NCBI GenBank assembly: GCA_016716405.1
Contig: JADJWK010000001.1
Span: forward strand, 1,860,001 to 1,924,000
Source of the DNA: Candidatus Melainabacteria bacterium
Lineage (GTDB): Bacteria > Cyanobacteriota > Vampirovibrionia > Obscuribacterales > Obscuribacteraceae
Direction: 5' to 3'
DNA length: 64,000 nucleotides
A program made the position numbers and the translations under genes. The notes beneath the pieces were generated by a model. That model saw nothing but the letters and a program-made list of their open reading frames with translations. It made no database searches and was not told the origin of the DNA. Of this stretch, positions 33,011 through 41,680 are shown in pieces. The first letter of the stretch is position 1, and the number at the start of each line of letters is the position of its first letter.

Positions 33011-34246
33011 TCAAATTGCCTGCAGCTCAGAATCGGGATCGGGGCGTTTCCAACCGAGCCTCCTGGCGGTCTGAAGCTTGCTTCTCATGCGCCGGTAGAA
33101 GCTGGGAAGGAAAAGATAGCCCATGTGCGCCTCGACGACATCCATCCCGGTGCCGTAGGCCTCGTCGTCGACTCCGTTAATGATGCCGTCGGCGCTATAG
33201 CTGACGAAGTCGTTGTAGTCCCAGACATTCCACCAGTAGCCCAGATATCTGTCGTCCGGGTAAGGTGCCAGCTCCCCGGTTTCTTCGCCATGCAGATCGG
33301 AGCTGGCCAGGAAGAGCTTTAGCTCTTCGAAAAAGCCGACCTGGGAAGCGGTGGCGCACCAGAAATCGATGCGCACGTCTTGATGCTCGCCCAGGGGAAG
33401 GAAATGGCTGACGATGTCATAGACCACCTGGCCGCCCATGCTGTGAGTGAGCACCAGAAGCGGCTCGCCATCCCGAGACTTTTTGATCTCATTCAAGCGC
33501 TCGAGATGACTGAGCACCACTGTCGGTATCGGGCCGGGATCCGAGGCATCGCCTCTGCGGTAGAGATAGGTGAAGACATCGCCGAGGAAAAGTGTGATGA
33601 AGCGATGGATGGGCGCCCGGAGCTCCATGGCTACCTTGGTGGCGGCGGAGGCCGGCAGTTTGTATGCCCGGGTGGCATATTCCTTGAGATTGAAGCTCAT
33701 CTGCTCGGACCAGTCCTGCCGGTTTCCGAGACTGACGAGCACCCTGTTGCATCGATCTCTGATCCGCTTCTGGAGAGCCTCGGGATTTTTGATTGATTCT
33801 TCGATGGTCTCTTCGCCCTCCTCCTGAACGGCTTCGTCCAGAGCCAGGCAGAGGGCGGCTTTCTCCTTTGCCGTCAGCTTGTTGCTGGCCTGGATTGTGC
33901 TTGCCAGGAAATCGCTCAGGCGTTCTTTCGAGTGCCGGCGGACTTCCTTTACTTTCGTGAGCCACTGGCTGCTCGCCATTACCCGGCCGGCTTTCACCAG
34001 TTGCTCCCGGCGGTGGCGGATTCTTTCCATGGAGCGCTCGATGGCCCGGTGCCCGATGCTGAGGGGAATTGACGAGCCGGACCAGGAGAGTCGGGCGGCC
34101 TGATCGCCCCAGTAGCAATATTCGATGGTCACCGAGTCCGGCTCGTCTGAGATTGCCGGAGCAGCGAAGCGGCGCAGGAGAGGCTCGATCTGATCGAAGC
34201 CGCTGTCGTCGCGAACCGAGACACCGTGAATGAATAGTATGGGCAT
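33011..34246 (-). CDS. Alpha/beta hydrolase with lipase-type nucleophile elbow
   Basis: 411 residues. ILFIHGVS at the N terminus forms the oxyanion strand and LVLTHSMGGQVVYDI holds the nucleophile Ser in GHSMGG-like form (T replacing the first G). A helical insertion of about 160 residues separates them and may form a lid. No signal peptide. Substrate unknown; PGAP1-like and other lipid-acting hydrolases share this layout. TAGACT lies 6 nt before the ATG and no ribosome site is visible, so the mRNA may be leaderless. Confidence 0.85.
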   Translation of the reverse strand: MPILFIHGVSVRDDSGFDQIEPLLRRFAAPAISDEPDSVTIEYCYWGDQAARLSWSGSSIPLSIGHRAIERSMERIRHRREQLVKAGRVMASSQWLTKVKEVRRHSKERLSDFLASTIQASNKLTAKEKAALCLALDEAVQEEGEETIEESIKNPEALQKRIRDRCNRVLVSLGNRQDWSEQMSFNLKEYATRAYKLPASAATKVAMELRAPIHRFITLFLGDVFTYLYRRGDASDPGPIPTVVLSHLERLNEIKKSRDGEPLLVLTHSMGGQVVYDIVSHFLPLGEHQDVRIDFWCATASQVGFFEELKLFLASSDLHGEETGELAPYPDDRYLGYWWNVWDYNDFVSYSADGIINGVDDEAYGTGMDVVEAHMGYLFLPSFYRRMRSKLQTARRLGWKRPDPDSELQAI

Positions 34247-34252
34247 TTGTAT

Positions 34253-34258
34253 AGTCTA
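34253..34258 (-). promoter_or_regulatory. TAGACT hexamer 6 nt before the hydrolase start
   Basis: Minus-strand -10-like element in the 5' region of the alpha/beta hydrolase. Its spacing matches the pattern seen before the PBP, methyltransferase and histidine kinase genes. Confidence 0.4.
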
Positions 34259-34352
34259 TCCGACGAGCACTGGACTTTCTGAGGATCTCCCTGGTTACCG
34301 TGGCGGTTTCGCCTTCGCCCAGGAAAATATACTTGAAAATCCAGGTCAAGGG

Positions 34353-34532
34353 ATGCCCTTCGGTCCAGCCGAAAAAAGCAGGCTCGCCTTGGCCACTCGG
34401 CTGTACAGGGGCACCAGGCCGAAAAGAGTTACCCGCACCGAGGCTCGAGACGGGTTGCTCTATCTGGCTTCCAAGGAAGCCGGTCTCTATGTCTATCGCT
34501 TCAATGGAGCGCGAAAGCGCCTGATCAACTGA
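34353..34532 (+). CDS. Possible small basic protein
   Basis: 59 residues from an ATG preceded closely by AGGTCAAGGG. The predicted protein is basic (LATRLYRGTRPKRVTRTEARDG, LYVYRFNGARKRL) with no membrane helix. It fills the gap between the hydrolase (minus) and the dienelactone hydrolase (minus), and its end overlaps the latter by 8 bp. Coding potential looks better than the shadow frames, but no family is recognised; it may be spurious. Confidence 0.4.
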   Translation: MPFGPAEKSRLALATRLYRGTRPKRVTRTEARDGLLYLASKEAGLYVYRFNGARKRLIN

Positions 34533-35241
34533 AGATCTCCTCCAGGAAATTCTTCATCGCCTGCCAGGAGCGTCTCGCTGCGCTTTCTTTGTAGAGGATG
34601 CCATGCTCGGGCAAATTGGCCTCAGGGTTCGAGAAAGCGTGCACTGTCGCGCCGTAGGCATGGAGCTGCCAGTCCGCACCGGCGGCGGTGAGCTCTCTGG
34701 TGACCTCGAGGACATTGTCCGGAGTCGCCATGGGATCGTCCCAGCCGTGCAGGATGAGCACCTTGGCCGAGATCGGCTTCTGCTCGCCAATGCCGGGAGC
34801 GCCGAAAAGACCATGGAAACTGACCACGCCTCTGACCCGGGGGTCGGCGCTGCGGGCCAGGTCGAGGACGCAGAGACCGCCGAAGCAATAGCCGATGGCG
34901 GCGATTCTCTCCGGATCGCAAAGAGGATGTTTCTGGGCGGCGGTGAGCCCGGAAAGCAGCCGGTCTCTCAACATCTTGCGATCGTCGATGAAAGGCTGCA
35001 TGAGCTTGCCATTTTCTTCCATGCTCGTGCCGCGCCTGCCCTTGCCGTAGTTATCCAGGGCGAAGGCGAGATAACCGAGCCCGGCGAGCCTGTCGGCTAC
35101 TTCGCGCTCGCCGTCGCTCTGCCCTGCCCAGGCATGCGAAATGAGCACGCAGGGGCGCCTGGCGTCGCTCTTGCCATCATGGGCTGCATAGGCTTCGCAA
35201 GTGGTAGAGCCGTCCTGGTAATCGATATATTCGCTTTGCAT
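34525..35241 (-). CDS. Dienelactone hydrolase family protein
   Basis: 238 residues from the ATG at 35241 (CAGGGTGG upstream); the frame extends further but without a ribosome site. The catalytic triad of the family is visible: Cys119 in GYCFGG, Asp168 or Asp169 in HGWDDPMATPD, and His201 in ATVHAFSNP. These cytoplasmic alpha/beta hydrolases open lactones or hydrolyse small esters and are often part of general detoxification. The gene neighbours another alpha/beta hydrolase on the same strand, but they are separate units. Confidence 0.92.
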   Translation of the reverse strand: MQSEYIDYQDGSTTCEAYAAHDGKSDARRPCVLISHAWAGQSDGEREVADRLAGLGYLAFALDNYGKGRRGTSMEENGKLMQPFIDDRKMLRDRLLSGLTAAQKHPLCDPERIAAIGYCFGGLCVLDLARSADPRVRGVVSFHGLFGAPGIGEQKPISAKVLILHGWDDPMATPDNVLEVTRELTAAGADWQLHAYGATVHAFSNPEANLPEHGILYKESAARRSWQAMKNFLEEIFS

Positions 35242-35368
35242 CGAGCCACCCTGTCTGGAAAACATGTGTAGAAAACCGTCACATGGTAGCAAATCGGATG
35301 TCCAGAAATCGAGCCTTCGGTATAGAAGCAAAAACTTTCCTCGCTCGCTTCCTCGCTGAATTTCATTC

Positions 35369-36370
35369 ATGGAATGTAACGGACTGACTTATCTCAATCG
35401 GGAGCAGTCGGTGGCTGCAGGTTCTCTGTCAGATCCCGACGGGCTCATCGCCTTCTATCTGGAAAATCGCTCTTCGCTCGATCCCGATGGAGACGGATTC
35501 GCCAGCCGCTCAGAGGTGGCCGACGTTTATAACCGGATCGTTCTTGCCTCGGATCCCAACGCTCCGGGAAAAATTGATTCCCGGGCGCCGCACAAGATAA
35601 TGCACTTCTTTCATGATGGACTTTCCCGTGAAAGCAACGACGAGCCGGGCCTGGAAAACGACGGCATCACTCTGGCGGATCTGGAAGCCTATAAGAGAAC
35701 AGTCGAAGCTGGTAGACCGAAAGTGGCACAGACTCAGCTCTCCGAGCGAGTCTATTCGGAGCCCCGAGACATGCTCGAATTTTTCAAGAAGCATCGTCAG
35801 GAGCTGGATAGAAATGGCGATCAGTTCGTCGATCGTGAAGAGATGGAAGACCTCTATCTTTCCGGTGGTGTCGCTTGCGGTGATATTCCAAGCCTCAAGG
35901 CTCTTTATCTCTACGAGAACAATCTCGAGGAGCTGAGCAATGACGAGTCCGGCGATGAGAATAGCGGTATCACCCTGGCTGACATGGAAGCCTATCAGCA
36001 TCTCGAGCCCGGCTCTTTGACCAGGGGTATCGACGAGGTTCAGCAGTATTCATCGGGCCTGATTCCGGTCGGTCAGTCGTATGAAGACTATGACTACTTC
36101 GCCCGTAACCTGCCTGTTGCCTTCGGCGGATTCGGTGCAGCCATCGGGGCTCCCATCGGATTCCTCTGTATCGGGCTCACGGCTACGGCCTTTACCGACG
36201 GGCTGGCGGCCCCCATAGCAATTCCGTACGGAACTATGGCAGGTTCCATCGCCGGCTGGACTATCGGCTATTTTGCCGGCATCGGCACGAGCCTCATCCA
36301 TGAGCCCTATGACTTCTATAAAGACCGGATCGAGCAGCGAGCCGCTAAGAATGCTGCTCGAGAAGAGTGA
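35369..36370 (+). CDS. EF-hand-like protein with glycine-rich hydrophobic tail
   Basis: 333 residues. The first about 205 residues consist of two copies of a module, each with a good EF-hand loop (DPDGDGFASRSEV near residue 42; DRNGDQFVDREEM near 151) and a degenerate second loop (ENDGITLADLEAY and ENSGITLADMEAY), so it should bind Ca2+. The C-terminal part has two Gly/Ala-rich hydrophobic segments (GGFGAAIGAPIGFLCIGL, GTMAGSIAGWTIGYFAGIG) resembling glycine zippers that insert in membranes. No signal peptide. The stop is immediately followed by the end of the convergent aldehyde dehydrogenase gene. Confidence 0.8.
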   Translation: MECNGLTYLNREQSVAAGSLSDPDGLIAFYLENRSSLDPDGDGFASRSEVADVYNRIVLASDPNAPGKIDSRAPHKIMHFFHDGLSRESNDEPGLENDGITLADLEAYKRTVEAGRPKVAQTQLSERVYSEPRDMLEFFKKHRQELDRNGDQFVDREEMEDLYLSGGVACGDIPSLKALYLYENNLEELSNDESGDENSGITLADMEAYQHLEPGSLTRGIDEVQQYSSGLIPVGQSYEDYDYFARNLPVAFGGFGAAIGAPIGFLCIGLTATAFTDGLAAPIAIPYGTMAGSIAGWTIGYFAGIGTSLIHEPYDFYKDRIEQRAAKNAAREE

Positions 36371-37900
36371 CTATTTGCCCCGGGTCTTCCAGATCGGATC
36401 TTGAAAAGAGCCGTCTTTGGGAGCGAACCAGCGGGTCATGGTCATCTTCTGCTGGGTGTAGAACTGGATTCCTTCGCGACCCTGGATATGCAGGTCCCCG
36501 AAGAAAGAAGCGTTCCATCCGGTGAAGGGGAACCAGGCCATGGGAGCCGGCACACCGACATTGATGCCGATCATGCCGGCATTGAAGCGATGCTTGAATT
36601 CCCGGGCGGCCCGACCGCTCTGGGTGAAGATCACGGCGCCGTTGCCGTAGGGGCAGGCATTGCCGAGCTCGATAGCGTCTTCGATGGTCCTGGCTCTCAC
36701 CACCGACAGTACCGGCCCGAAGATCTCTTCTTTGACCACGGTCATCTCGGGCTTGGCGTTGTCGATAATGGTGGGACCGAAGAAGAATCCGTCCGGGGCG
36801 TCTTTGACTTTGAGCTTGCGCCCGTCCACCAGGACCGTGGCGCCTTCCGAGTCGCCTTTGTCCACCAGGGAGCGGATGCGATTCAGGTGATCGGCAGTGA
36901 TCACCGGACCCATATCGGGTTGCGAGTCTTGCAGGTCCGTACGTCCGACTTTCATGCTCGAGGCGGCCTCAGCCAGCTGGGGCAGAAGGGCATCGGCGGC
37001 TTCACCTACCGGTATGGCCAGGGAGCCTGCCATGCAGCGCTCGCCGGCGCAGCCGAAAGCCGAGGCGGCAAGCGCCTGGACCGTCTGCTCCATATCGGCG
37101 TCGGGCATGATGATGATATGGTTCTTGGCACCGCCTGCCGATTGCACGCGCTTGCCGTTTTTCGTGCCGACCTCGTAGATATACTTGGCGATGGCGGTTG
37201 AGCCGACAAAAGAGATCGCTTTCACTTTCTCGTGATTGAGAAGAGCGTTGACGCAGTCTTTGCCGCCATGAACGATATTGAAAACACCCTTGGGAATCCC
37301 GGCTTTCAAAAGGAGCTCGGCGATGAGCAGGCTGGAGAGGGGAACTTTCTCGGATGGCTTGAGGACGAAGGTATTGCCGCAGGTGATGGCGATGGGATAC
37401 ATCCAGAGAGGGACCATGGCCGGGAAATTGAAGGGAGTGATCCCGACACAGACACCCAGGGGATGACGGACGGTCTCGCAGTCGACATTGCGGGCGATAT
37501 TCTCGATGGACTCGCCGGTAATCAGGCTGGGTATGCCGCAGGCGAACTCCACCACTTCGATGGCGCGCTGCACCGACGCTCTGGCCTCGGGCAGGGTCTT
37601 GCCGTGCTCGCGGGTGACACAGCGGGCTATCTCTTCATAATGCTCTTCCAGAAGAGCTTTGAACTTGAACATGACGCGGGCGCGCTCCACCACCGGGACT
37701 TCGCGCCACTCGAGAAATGCCTTGTGAGCCGCTTCCACCGCCCGGTCGACATCTTCGGTTCCACCCATGGGAACGCGGGCGATCTTCTCGCCGGTGGAGG
37801 GATTGAATACGTCTCCGAATTCGGTGGCACTGGATTCCTGCCAGTTGCCTCCGATTAGAAGTTTGCATGTAGTGACGGCACTGCTTTTTGTAACGGCCAT
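36371..37900 (-). CDS. mmsA: CoA-acylating methylmalonate-semialdehyde dehydrogenase
   Basis: 509 residues from the ATG at 37900, preceded by GGGAGG at 7 nt; a longer start lacks a ribosome site. It is an aldehyde dehydrogenase with catalytic Cys289 in FGCAGERCMAGS, and GSTAIAKYIYEVGT and PFNFPAMVPLWMYPIA, sequences typical of the MmsA/IolA branch, which oxidises malonate or methylmalonate semialdehyde to acetyl- or propionyl-CoA with NAD+ and CoA. Role: valine, beta-alanine or inositol breakdown. No other genes of those pathways are adjacent. Confidence 0.93.
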   Translation of the reverse strand: MAVTKSSAVTTCKLLIGGNWQESSATEFGDVFNPSTGEKIARVPMGGTEDVDRAVEAAHKAFLEWREVPVVERARVMFKFKALLEEHYEEIARCVTREHGKTLPEARASVQRAIEVVEFACGIPSLITGESIENIARNVDCETVRHPLGVCVGITPFNFPAMVPLWMYPIAITCGNTFVLKPSEKVPLSSLLIAELLLKAGIPKGVFNIVHGGKDCVNALLNHEKVKAISFVGSTAIAKYIYEVGTKNGKRVQSAGGAKNHIIIMPDADMEQTVQALAASAFGCAGERCMAGSLAIPVGEAADALLPQLAEAASSMKVGRTDLQDSQPDMGPVITADHLNRIRSLVDKGDSEGATVLVDGRKLKVKDAPDGFFFGPTIIDNAKPEMTVVKEEIFGPVLSVVRARTIEDAIELGNACPYGNGAVIFTQSGRAAREFKHRFNAGMIGINVGVPAPMAWFPFTGWNASFFGDLHIQGREGIQFYTQQKMTMTRWFAPKDGSFQDPIWKTRGK

Positions 37901-38012
37901 GCCAGATCCTCCCGCCTGTTGCTCGAAAGCTTGTATATATGAACGCATATAAGGATATATCGAAGCCCTCTCTGTTTACAACTTGAGAGGACGAACTACT
38001 AGATCTTTCTAA

Positions 38013-38018
38013 TATAAT
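38013..38018 (+). promoter_or_regulatory. TATAAT hexamer 8 nt before the class V aminotransferase start
   Basis: Perfect -10 consensus; the gap to the ATG at 38027 is 8 nt and no Shine-Dalgarno sequence fits. No good -35 is visible at 16-18 bp. A TTG start at 38018 would overlap the hexamer and is unlikely. Confidence 0.45.
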
Positions 38019-38026
38019 TGTGCTCT

Positions 38027-39178
38027 ATGCTCCAGGCTCAGGATCTCTCCAGGCTCTTTCCCATCAAAGAGCAATACGCTTATTTCATGTCCTCGGCGAG
38101 CGGACCGCTTCCCCGGACGACTCATGAAGCGCTGGTCTCGTTCAGCGAGTTCTTGATGATGGAAAGCTCGGTGGATTTCGAGCGCTGGCTGTCGGTGCTC
38201 TCCACCACCAGGGCCTCCGCTTCTCGCCTTCTCGACTGCGATAGCCGCTGCGTGGCTTTTGTCAAAAACACCGGAGTCGGGCTTGCCATCGCCGCCAATA
38301 TGATCGACTGGCAGGAAGGGGACGAGCTCATTCTGCCCCGGGGCGAGTTCCCATCCAACTATTATCCATGGCTTCCTCTTTCTTCCCGGGGGGTGCGCCT
38401 GGTCACCCTTGAGCCCACGGGCGCGCATCCGGTTCCGCCGGTGACGGTGGAGACCCTCCTGCCTCTTCTCAGCCCGCGCACCCGGGCAGTCTCCCTGAGC
38501 TTCGTGCAGTATGACGACGGCGCCAGACGGGATGTGGAGAGAATCGGCGAGTTCCTGAAAGAACGCGGCATCGTCTATGTCATCGACGCCATTCAGGGGC
38601 TCGGTGTCCTGCCCTTCTCGTGCCGGCGCTCCCGGGCCGACTTCGTCTGTGCCGGCAGCCAGAAATGGCTTCTATCGCCTCCGGGAGCCGGTCTTCTCTA
38701 TGTCAGCCCCGACTGGCTCGAGCGCAATCGGGTGCCCAACCTGGGCTGGCTTTCGGTGAACGATCCTTTCGAGTTCGTGCCGGCCACCATGGAAGAAGCG
38801 GAAGGCAATCTTCTGGGTACCGCCAAGAGGTTCGAGGAAGGCACCAGTAATTTTCCCGGACTGGCGGCTCTTGGAGCGAGCATCGATCTGATTCTCTCTA
38901 TCGGTGTGGAGACCATCGCAGCCAGGGTGAAGCAGCTCACCGACAGGCTTGTCGCCGGGCTTCTGCAAGCCGGATGCCGGGTGGTCAGCCCCCGGGACGA
39001 TGAGAGCTGGTCCGGGATAGTCTCTTTCGAGCATCCGGAGCTCGATTCGGAGATTATTAGAAAAAGACTCGAGGAGAAAAGAGTGATCACTTCGGTGCGC
39101 CGGGGCTGGGTGCGAGTGGCGGTTCATTTCTTCAACGACGAGAGCGAGATAGACAGGCTTCTGGCAGGGCTGAAATGA
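38027..39178 (+). CDS. Class V aminotransferase (cysteine desulfurase-like)
   Basis: 383 residues from the ATG at 38027. PLP-binding features are FVKNTGVGLAIAANMI, the His-less strand VYVIDAIQGLGVLPF (Asp binding pyridine N) and the Schiff-base lysine in FVCAGSQKWLLSPPGAG. The family includes cysteine desulfurases, isopenicillin epimerases and serine-type transaminases; the loop around the catalytic Cys of NifS/IscS is not evident, so a desulfurase role is doubtful. The following PD40 gene overlaps the stop by 4 bp. Substrate unknown. Confidence 0.88.
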   Translation: MLQAQDLSRLFPIKEQYAYFMSSASGPLPRTTHEALVSFSEFLMMESSVDFERWLSVLSTTRASASRLLDCDSRCVAFVKNTGVGLAIAANMIDWQEGDELILPRGEFPSNYYPWLPLSSRGVRLVTLEPTGAHPVPPVTVETLLPLLSPRTRAVSLSFVQYDDGARRDVERIGEFLKERGIVYVIDAIQGLGVLPFSCRRSRADFVCAGSQKWLLSPPGAGLLYVSPDWLERNRVPNLGWLSVNDPFEFVPATMEEAEGNLLGTAKRFEEGTSNFPGLAALGASIDLILSIGVETIAARVKQLTDRLVAGLLQAGCRVVSPRDDESWSGIVSFEHPELDSEIIRKRLEEKRVITSVRRGWVRVAVHFFNDESEIDRLLAGLK

Positions 39179-40332
39179 GAAAGCTCGTTGTTGCTGCGAT
39201 TTTTTTCTCAGTCGCTTTCGCGGGTTTTTTCCTCGTGGCACGAAGCGCTCCTGATCCCGAAAAGATTAAGAGCCGCTGTCTCATTCTGGAGGATCTGGCT
39301 GCCCAATTGCGTCTTTCGCAGGAGCAGTATGCAACCATGAAAAAGGAGGTCTCGCGGGCGCAGGCGGAGCTTGCCCGAAACGATTTCCCGGCAGCCGAGA
39401 AAATTCTCGATCAAACCATCGCCGTCTACCAGTCACGCGTGGCAGGAGTGCGGCGCACCAGCGGTGGTATCCCTATCCTGCCTCCGGATCACACCCCGGT
39501 GCAGACCGAGGACAGCTTTTCGGTACCGGAGCCTGTCTCCGTCACCGGCTACAGGGACGATCTCATGGAGCCCCTGATCAGCAAGGACGGGCGCTTTCTC
39601 CTTTTCAACAACTCGAACTCTCCCGAGACCGACACTCATATTCACATTGCCCGGCGTCAGGGGCCCCTGAGCTTCGCTTATCTGGGCAAACTGCCTGGAG
39701 CCCTCAGCCAGAGCAAGGACTATGCTCCCGCCATGACCGCCTCCGGAAGAATGTTCTTCACTTCCTTGCGATTGAGACCGCGCCTTCTCGATACGCTACT
39801 CGTTGGTGATTTCAAGAACGGCCGATTGTCCGGAGCCACTCGAGTGCCGGGGACCATCAGCTCTCATCTGCCTCTCTGGCTCAATATGGATTGCGAGGTG
39901 AGCGCCGACGGCAGTATATTGATCATCTCGAGAGCGCGCTTCTCTCCCGGCGGTCATGTCCCGAGGGAGTCCGATCTGATCGTGGCCGAGCTCGCGGAGG
40001 GCAGATATCGAATCTCGTCGGGCAGCCGGAAGATAATGGCCGAGGTCAATTCAAGCGCTCTTGAGTATGCTCCCTGTCTCTCATCCGATGGACTGGAACT
40101 CTTCTTCACCCGGGCTGGCGAAGCGATGGTGAAAGGACGCAGTCAGGGGAACCGGCTTGCCATTCTTCGTTGCCGCCGGGGTTCCGTCGATGCGCCGTTC
40201 GAGGCGCCCCGGCGCATCGCCTCGATCACCGGCTTTGTGGAAGGTCCGACGCTCAGCGCCGACGGGCGCGAGCTCTTTTTTCACAAGCGGGATGAGGAGA
40301 AATTCCGGATCTATCGCTGTCTGCGCCGTTAG
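39175..40332 (+). CDS. Secreted PD40/WD40-like beta-propeller protein
   Basis: 385 residues. An uncleaved or cleaved signal helix (LVVAAIFFSVAFAGFFLVARS) is followed by a helical hairpin with heptads (EDLAAQLRLSQEQYATMKKEVSRAQAEL, split), then repeats of the PD40 type: EPLISKDGRFLLFNNSN, APAMTASGRMFFTS, DCEVSADGSILIISR, APCLSSDGLELFFTR and GPTLSADGRELFFHK. These are TolB-like propeller blades used for binding. Translation is coupled to the aminotransferase by an ATGA overlap. It converges on the glutathione peroxidase gene with a 4-bp overlap. Ligand unknown. Confidence 0.82.
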   Translation: MRKLVVAAIFFSVAFAGFFLVARSAPDPEKIKSRCLILEDLAAQLRLSQEQYATMKKEVSRAQAELARNDFPAAEKILDQTIAVYQSRVAGVRRTSGGIPILPPDHTPVQTEDSFSVPEPVSVTGYRDDLMEPLISKDGRFLLFNNSNSPETDTHIHIARRQGPLSFAYLGKLPGALSQSKDYAPAMTASGRMFFTSLRLRPRLLDTLLVGDFKNGRLSGATRVPGTISSHLPLWLNMDCEVSADGSILIISRARFSPGGHVPRESDLIVAELAEGRYRISSGSRKIMAEVNSSALEYAPCLSSDGLELFFTRAGEAMVKGRSQGNRLAILRCRRGSVDAPFEAPRRIASITGFVEGPTLSADGRELFFHKRDEEKFRIYRCLRR

Positions 40333-40925
40333 AGAAGCTTCTCGATCTCGGGCTCGAGCTTGTCCGGTGTCACATTCGGTGCGAAGCGCTTCACTACTCT
40401 GCCTTCTCTGTCGACCAGGAACTTGGTGAAGTTCCATTTGATAGCCTCGGTATGAAGGGCTCCTGGCGCTTCCTGGGTAAGGAATTTGTACAGGGGATGG
40501 GCGTTCTTGCCGTTGACGTCTATCTTTTTGAACATCTGGAATTCGACGCCGTAGTTCTTCCTGCAAAAACTGCCGATCTCCGATTCGTCCCCGGGCTCCT
40601 GGGCGCCGAACTGGTTGCAGGGAAAGCCCAGGACTCTCAGTCCCCGGTCCTTGAATTTCTCGTGCAATTTCTCCAGTCCTTCGTATTGAGGAGTGAATCC
40701 GCACTTGCTGGCGGTGTTGACGATCAAGAGAACATCACCCTTATAGTCGGAGAGCGGGATCTCTTTGCCTTCCAGCGAGTCTGCTTTGAACTGGTACACG
40801 GTCATGTTTTGTTTAGTGACAGTCTTTTTCCCTTGCACCGGCAAGACCGAGAATTCAAAGCATAGTAATGCCACCATCAGGGCAAGCGCTCGGCAAAGTG
40901 TTCTTGCTGGTCTTTTTTCCGTCAC
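40329..40925 (-). CDS. Glutathione peroxidase-family thiol peroxidase, exported
   Basis: 198 residues from the GTG at 40925, chosen because AAGGAGG sits just upstream. A signal peptide (LALMVALLCFEFSVLPVQG) targets it to the periplasm or envelope. The catalytic Cys75 in NTASKCGFTPQY, Gln105 in FPCNQFG and Trp in KWNFTKFLVD complete the GPx tetrad with Asn. It is a Cys (not selenocysteine) enzyme, a type that usually works with thioredoxin. Role: removal of hydroperoxides, possibly lipid peroxides from the unsaturated membrane lipids. It is divergent from the response regulator gene across 77 bp. Confidence 0.93.
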   Translation of the reverse strand: MTEKRPARTLCRALALMVALLCFEFSVLPVQGKKTVTKQNMTVYQFKADSLEGKEIPLSDYKGDVLLIVNTASKCGFTPQYEGLEKLHEKFKDRGLRVLGFPCNQFGAQEPGDESEIGSFCRKNYGVEFQMFKKIDVNGKNAHPLYKFLTQEAPGALHTEAIKWNFTKFLVDREGRVVKRFAPNVTPDKLEPEIEKLL

Positions 40926-41002
40926 CTCTGCCTCCTTTCGAATAATGATATAGAATGTCATCGATAAAAGTCCCGCATAATTTTATTTCGTGTTACGAGA
41001 CA

Positions 41003-41680
41003 ATGGCCAAAATTCTTGTAGTGGAAGACGATCAGGACCTTCTCGATGTCATCGGAATGGCTCTGACGTCCCGTGGACATCAGGCCCAGACCTGCAGTGG
41101 CGGTGAGGAAGCCCTGGGGCTACTGAGAGTCTACAAATATGACCTGATTATCCTCGACTGGATGATGCCCGATCTCTCCGGTCTCGATGTTTGCAAGCAC
41201 TACCGCCAGATGGGAGGCAAGGTGCCTATATTGATGCTGACCGCCAAGGCCTCCATCGATGACAAGGAGATCGGGCTCGATGCGGGGGCCGACGATTATC
41301 TTACCAAGCCGTTCGATGTCAAAGAGCTGGCCGCCAGGGTGCGGGCTCTCTTGAGACGACCGGCGGGCCTGACCGGGACGGTTTTGCAGGCAGGCGATAT
41401 CACGCTCGATCCGGTCTCGTGCCAGGTGGAGAAAGGTGGAGAGCGCATTCATCTGCGCCCCAAAGTCTATGACCTTCTCGAATTCTTCATGCGGCACCCG
41501 AATCAGGTCTTCAGCGCCAATGCGCTTCTCGAGCGCGTCTGGATGGACGATAGCACAGCATCGCCTGATACGGTGAAAACCCATATCAAGCTCCTGCGCA
41601 AGTCTATATGTCGGGACGGCGACCGCGATCTGATCGAGACCATAAGGGGCAAGGGTTATCGCCTGCCCACCGCCGACTGA
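41003..41680 (+). CDS. OmpR/PhoB-family response regulator
   Basis: 225 residues from the ATG at 41003 (MAKILVVEDDQDLL), where the receiver domain naturally begins; an upstream ATG adds 16 residues not typical of the family. The receiver has the acidic pair D9/D10, phospho-acceptor D52, T80 and K102. The C-terminal winged helix (VYDLLEFFMRHPNQVFSANALLERVW; TVKTHIKLLRKSI) binds DNA. It converges on a LOV histidine kinase, with the last 25 bp of the two genes overlapping, so they are the likely pair. Targets unknown. Confidence 0.93.
   Translation: MAKILVVEDDQDLLDVIGMALTSRGHQAQTCSGGEEALGLLRVYKYDLIILDWMMPDLSGLDVCKHYRQMGGKVPILMLTAKASIDDKEIGLDAGADDYLTKPFDVKELAARVRALLRRPAGLTGTVLQAGDITLDPVSCQVEKGGERIHLRPKVYDLLEFFMRHPNQVFSANALLERVWMDDSTASPDTVKTHIKLLRKSICRDGDRDLIETIRGKGYRLPTAD

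Noticed and set aside
36371..37900. Aldehyde dehydrogenase considered as the DMSP-aldehyde step for the MMT-like pathway
   Set aside because: It is 15 kb away and its motifs are of the CoA-acylating methylmalonate-semialdehyde branch, not the betaine-aldehyde branch used in plants.
38027..39178. Class V aminotransferase considered as IscS/SufS for Fe-S assembly
   Set aside because: No catalytic-cysteine loop is evident and no suf/isc genes are adjacent.
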